64,000 bases of DNA, taken from Oscillospiraceae bacterium (GTDB lineage Bacteria; Bacillota; Clostridia; UBA1381). The stretch is from positions 1 to 64,000 of the forward strand of contig JAFLUB010000007.1 of assembly GCA_022509025.1 (NCBI GenBank). The letters run 5' to 3'. Under the pieces are notes generated by a model. The model ran no database searches. It saw only the letters and a program-made list of their open reading frames with translations, and had not been told where the DNA came from. Shown here in pieces: positions 61,284-64,000 of this stretch (its first letter is position 1; each line of letters starts with the position of its first letter). The position numbers and the translations under genes are program-made.

Positions 61284-63617
61284 ATGAATTTATGTTCAAA
61301 ATGTAAGCAAAACCCTGCGGTTTTCTACATCACAAAAATGGAAGGCTCAAAGACAAGCAGCGAGGGACTTTGTCTGCCCTGCGCAAAAGGGCTTGGAATT
61401 GCGCCATTAAATAAAATGATTGAAAATTTCGGCGTGTCCGATGATGAGCTTAATAATCTTAACGCTCAGATGTCTGAGTTCATGGAAAGTCTTGAGGGGA
61501 TAGACGGTATGGACGGCATAGACGGAGACCCGATGGAAATGATGTCTCAGCTTTCAGGCGGCGAAGATGACGAAGGCGGCGCGGCAACCGCTCCTCTTGA
61601 TATTTTCAAGAACTTCTTTGGAGGCGCTCAGCCGGACGGACAGAGCGGTGTGGATAGCGCTAAGTCCAAAGAAAAGAAATCCAAAAAAAAGCAGAAAAAG
61701 ACAATGCTTGACACATATGGCACAAATCTTACGGAACAGGCGGCTTTGGGCAAGGTTGACAGAGTTGTGAACAGAAATACGGAGATTGAGCGCGTCATCC
61801 AGATTCTCAACAGACGCTCAAAAAATAACCCCGTGCTTCTGGGTGAGCCGGGCGTTGGTAAAACAGCGGTTGCGGAAGGACTGGCTTGTCGGATTTTCGA
61901 GAAAAACGTCCCGCCGAAGCTGTTTGATTATCAGCTTTATCTCCTTGATTTCACGGCGCTTGTTGCCGGAACACAGTTCCGCGGTCAGTTTGAGGCAAGG
62001 CTCAAAAGCCTTCTGACGGAAGCTGCAGAAAGAGGAAATGTTATACTCGTAATTGACGAGATACACAATATAGTTGCGGCAGGTGACGCGGAGGGCGCAA
62101 TGAGCGCGGCTAATATTTTAAAACCGGCTCTCGCGCGCGGTGAAATACAGATTATCGGAGCGACCACGCTTACGGAATACAGGAAGCATATTGAAAAGGA
62201 CAGCGCGCTGGAAAGACGTTTTCAGCCCGTTATGGTTGACGAACCTTCAATTGAGGAAAGCATAGAAATTTTAAGCGGTATAAAGGACTACTATGAAAAG
62301 TATCACGGTGTTAAAATCAGCGATGATGTGATAGGTCAGTCTGTCAGAATGTCTGAAAGGTATATAACCGACAGGTTCCTGCCCGATAAGGCGATTGACG
62401 TTATAGACGAGGCTGGTTCAAGAGTAAATCTCAAAAACAGAGCGTTATACGATATGAAGGTTCTTGAGGGCAGACTTGATGTGCTGAACGGCGAGGAGAC
62501 GGCAGCAGCGGAATCGAGTGATTTTGAGAAAATGGCGAACATAAGAGTCGAAAAGCTCAAAATAGAGAATGAAATCGAAAGAGCGCGCCGTGAAGCGGCA
62601 AACGCCGAGATTACTTTTGACGATATCGCGGCTGTTATCGAAGGCTGGACAAAGATACCGGTACACCGTCTGACTGAAAGTGAAACGGAAAAGCTTTTAA
62701 ATCTCGAAAGCCGTATACATGAGCGCGTAATAGGTCAGGATAATGCTGTTGATGCTGTTTCACGCGCTATAAGACGCGGCAGAGCGGATATTACAACGCG
62801 CAAACGTCCCGTATCATTTATATTTGCGGGACCCACAGGCGTTGGTAAAACAGAGCTTGTTAAAACATTAGCGGAAGTAATGTTCGACAACGAGGAAGCG
62901 CTTATAAGAATTGATATGTCAGAATATATGGAAAAGCATTCTGTATCAAAGCTTATCGGCTCGCCCCCGGGATACGTCGGCTATGACGACGCGGGACAGC
63001 TTACCGAGAAGGTGCGCAGAAAGCCGTACTCCGTTATACTTCTCGATGAGATTGAAAAGGCGCACCCGGAAGTGTTTAACCTGTTCCTTCAGATTCTCGA
63101 CGACGGAAGAATCGCGGACAGCCACGGTAAGATAATCAATTTTGAAAACACGATTATTATAATGACTACAAACGCCGGCTCAGAGTTTAAGACATCTGCG
63201 GCAGGCTTTAACATTAGCGAAGACAGAAGAAACGAGGACAACGTAGACAAGAGCCTCAAGCAGTTCTTTAAGCCTGAGTTTCTTAACAGAATTGACGAGA
63301 TTGTGACCTTCAGTCCGCTTACAGACGATAATCTGCGTCAGATTATAGACTTACTGCTAAAAGATATTGTCGCAAAGTTATCAGAAAAGAACGCAACGCT
63401 TGTTGTTACTGACGCGGCTAAGGAGCTTATACTGGAAAAGGGCTGCGACAAGAAGTACGGCGCGAGACCTTTAAAGCGCGCAATCCAGAAGCTATTGGAG
63501 GATAAGCTGTCACAGCTATCCCTGACAGGACAGATTACAGAGGGCTGTACAGTAACTGCTGACAGGGTTGGAGATGAGCTTTCTGTTTCGGCAGAGCACC
63601 GCCTCCTTGAAGATTAG
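61284..63617 (+). CDS. ClpE-like ATP-dependent protease ATPase
   Basis: A 777-residue AAA+ unfoldase expected to pair with ClpP. Residues 2-34 form a zinc finger (CSKCKQNPAVFYI, CLPCAKG) in place of the usual Clp N-domain. A low-complexity, acidic linker (about 65-140, IDGMDGIDGD) ends in lysines. AAA+ module 1 has GEPGVGKT (187-194) and VILVIDEIHNI; a middle domain follows (about 385-435); module 2 has GPTGVGKT (near 515) and LLDEIEKAHPEVF. The finger plus two AAA+ rings is the ClpE layout. ATG 61284 sits 7 bases after AAAGGG. No CtsR heptad repeat was seen upstream. Confidence 0.9.
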   Translation: MNLCSKCKQNPAVFYITKMEGSKTSSEGLCLPCAKGLGIAPLNKMIENFGVSDDELNNLNAQMSEFMESLEGIDGMDGIDGDPMEMMSQLSGGEDDEGGAATAPLDIFKNFFGGAQPDGQSGVDSAKSKEKKSKKKQKKTMLDTYGTNLTEQAALGKVDRVVNRNTEIERVIQILNRRSKNNPVLLGEPGVGKTAVAEGLACRIFEKNVPPKLFDYQLYLLDFTALVAGTQFRGQFEARLKSLLTEAAERGNVILVIDEIHNIVAAGDAEGAMSAANILKPALARGEIQIIGATTLTEYRKHIEKDSALERRFQPVMVDEPSIEESIEILSGIKDYYEKYHGVKISDDVIGQSVRMSERYITDRFLPDKAIDVIDEAGSRVNLKNRALYDMKVLEGRLDVLNGEETAAAESSDFEKMANIRVEKLKIENEIERARREAANAEITFDDIAAVIEGWTKIPVHRLTESETEKLLNLESRIHERVIGQDNAVDAVSRAIRRGRADITTRKRPVSFIFAGPTGVGKTELVKTLAEVMFDNEEALIRIDMSEYMEKHSVSKLIGSPPGYVGYDDAGQLTEKVRRKPYSVILLDEIEKAHPEVFNLFLQILDDGRIADSHGKIINFENTIIIMTTNAGSEFKTSAAGFNISEDRRNEDNVDKSLKQFFKPEFLNRIDEIVTFSPLTDDNLRQIIDLLLKDIVAKLSEKNATLVVTDAAKELILEKGCDKKYGARPLKRAIQKLLEDKLSQLSLTGQITEGCTVTADRVGDELSVSAEHRLLED

Positions 63618-63704
63618 AAAAATTTCCCTGTGTATTTTAAACTCCGTATGCAGATAATATTTATGTCGAACAACGGCAAAATACTATTACGGAGGTAAAA
63701 TATT

Positions 63705-63881
63705 ATGTCATGCGATTGCAGCAATGCTAACAGAAGCATTAAATGTACTGTAACACAGTGCGCTAACCACTGCGATAACGCGGATTACTGCGCGCTCTCA
63801 TCAATCCAGGTAGGAACACACGAGTCAAACCCGACAGTGATTGAATGTACAGATTGTACTTCATTCGAGTTAAAGAAATAA
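63705..63881 (+). CDS. DUF1540 domain small protein
   Basis: A 58-residue Cys-rich protein (CDCSNANRSIKC, QCANHCDNADYCALSSIQV, ECTDCTSFEL). The spacing of Cys and His matches DUF1540, found singly or in tandem in Clostridia, sometimes in sporulation-linked proteins; metal binding is likely. GGAGGT lies 9 bases before the ATG. Confidence 0.88.
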   Translation: MSCDCSNANRSIKCTVTQCANHCDNADYCALSSIQVGTHESNPTVIECTDCTSFELKK

Positions 63882-63905
63882 CTAACAAAATTTCAGAACC
63901 CATAA

Positions 63906-64000
63906 GGGGCTGCCCAATTTAGCGCAGACCATAGAAAGGCATTGAATCAGCGTAAAAACTGAATTTTTAGACTATTTTAAATTGTCTAAATGTTGAATTT
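63906..64000 (-). repeat. R1 MITE-like repeat, copy D, cut by window end
   Basis: It begins GGGGCTGCCCAATTTAGCGC, then CAGACCATAGAAAGGCATTG and AATCAGC. This is the reverse complement of the right end of copy B (48480-48590), with close similarity through TGAATTTTTAGA. The other end lies beyond the window. Confidence 0.82.

Overview
The window looks like one end of a draft contig from a low-GC, Gram-positive anaerobe of the class Clostridia (Bacillota). Pointers to this are the zinc-binding (Cys4) forms of S14 and L36, a KOW-domain gene between map and infA, the OLE RNA/oapA pair, DUF1540, DUF4830 and DUF378 proteins, S-layer-homology (SLH) exoproteins and the canonical Firmicute S10-spc-alpha gene order. 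The first 21 bases match Illumina adapter sequence, so position 1 is a contig end. No species can be named from sequence reading alone.

Layout. (1) 1-6.7 kb, plus strand: a MITE-like repeat, then a large structured RNA that I read as an OLE RNA, its membrane partner gene oapA, and the isoprenoid-linked genes dxs, tlyA and ispE, followed by two paralogous membrane coiled-coil proteins. (2) 6.7-23.4 kb, minus strand: the whole S10-spc-alpha ribosomal protein supercluster (rpsJ to rplQ, with secY, adk, map, infA and rpoA), read from one strong promoter at 23.4 kb through a structured leader with a terminator-like hairpin. Palindromic repeats sit in three of its intergenic gaps. (3) 23.5-32.9 kb: housekeeping and small membrane genes (DUF4830, DUF378, a cytidylate-kinase-like protein, an SLH-GH5 glycosidase, hisHF, rsmA, argS, rpsU, yqeY). 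(4) 32.9-36.3 kb: a tRNA-Thr(CGU) gene whose last 47 bases are repeated 2.4 kb downstream. The repeats bracket an AT-rich segment with a structured small-RNA candidate and a secreted CHAP-ricin-lectin protein; a second small cargo gene with a related promoter region lies just outside. (5) 36.3-42.1 kb: a LysR-controlled MATE exporter cluster with two decayed redox genes, then an SdpR/SdpI autorepressor-immunity pair with clear palindromic operators. (6) 42.1-50.9 kb: an SLH amidase, a membrane-tethered ECF sigma factor with a candidate autoregulatory promoter, a frameshifted stalk-domain protein, and a convergent pair of c-di-GMP response regulators (GGDEF and HD-GYP) separated by a repeat. 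(7) 51-64 kb: argDF, an hflX-yigZ-trxA operon, cls, secG, a membrane glycosyltransferase, a ClpE-like unfoldase and a DUF1540 peptide.

Three families of short palindromic, transposase-less repeats (called R1, R2 and R3 here) are scattered over the window between genes. The most interesting regions are the OLE locus, the tRNA-Thr cargo island with its structured RNA, and the membrane-bound sigma factor locus. All calls rest on reading the sequence; no database or folding program was run.
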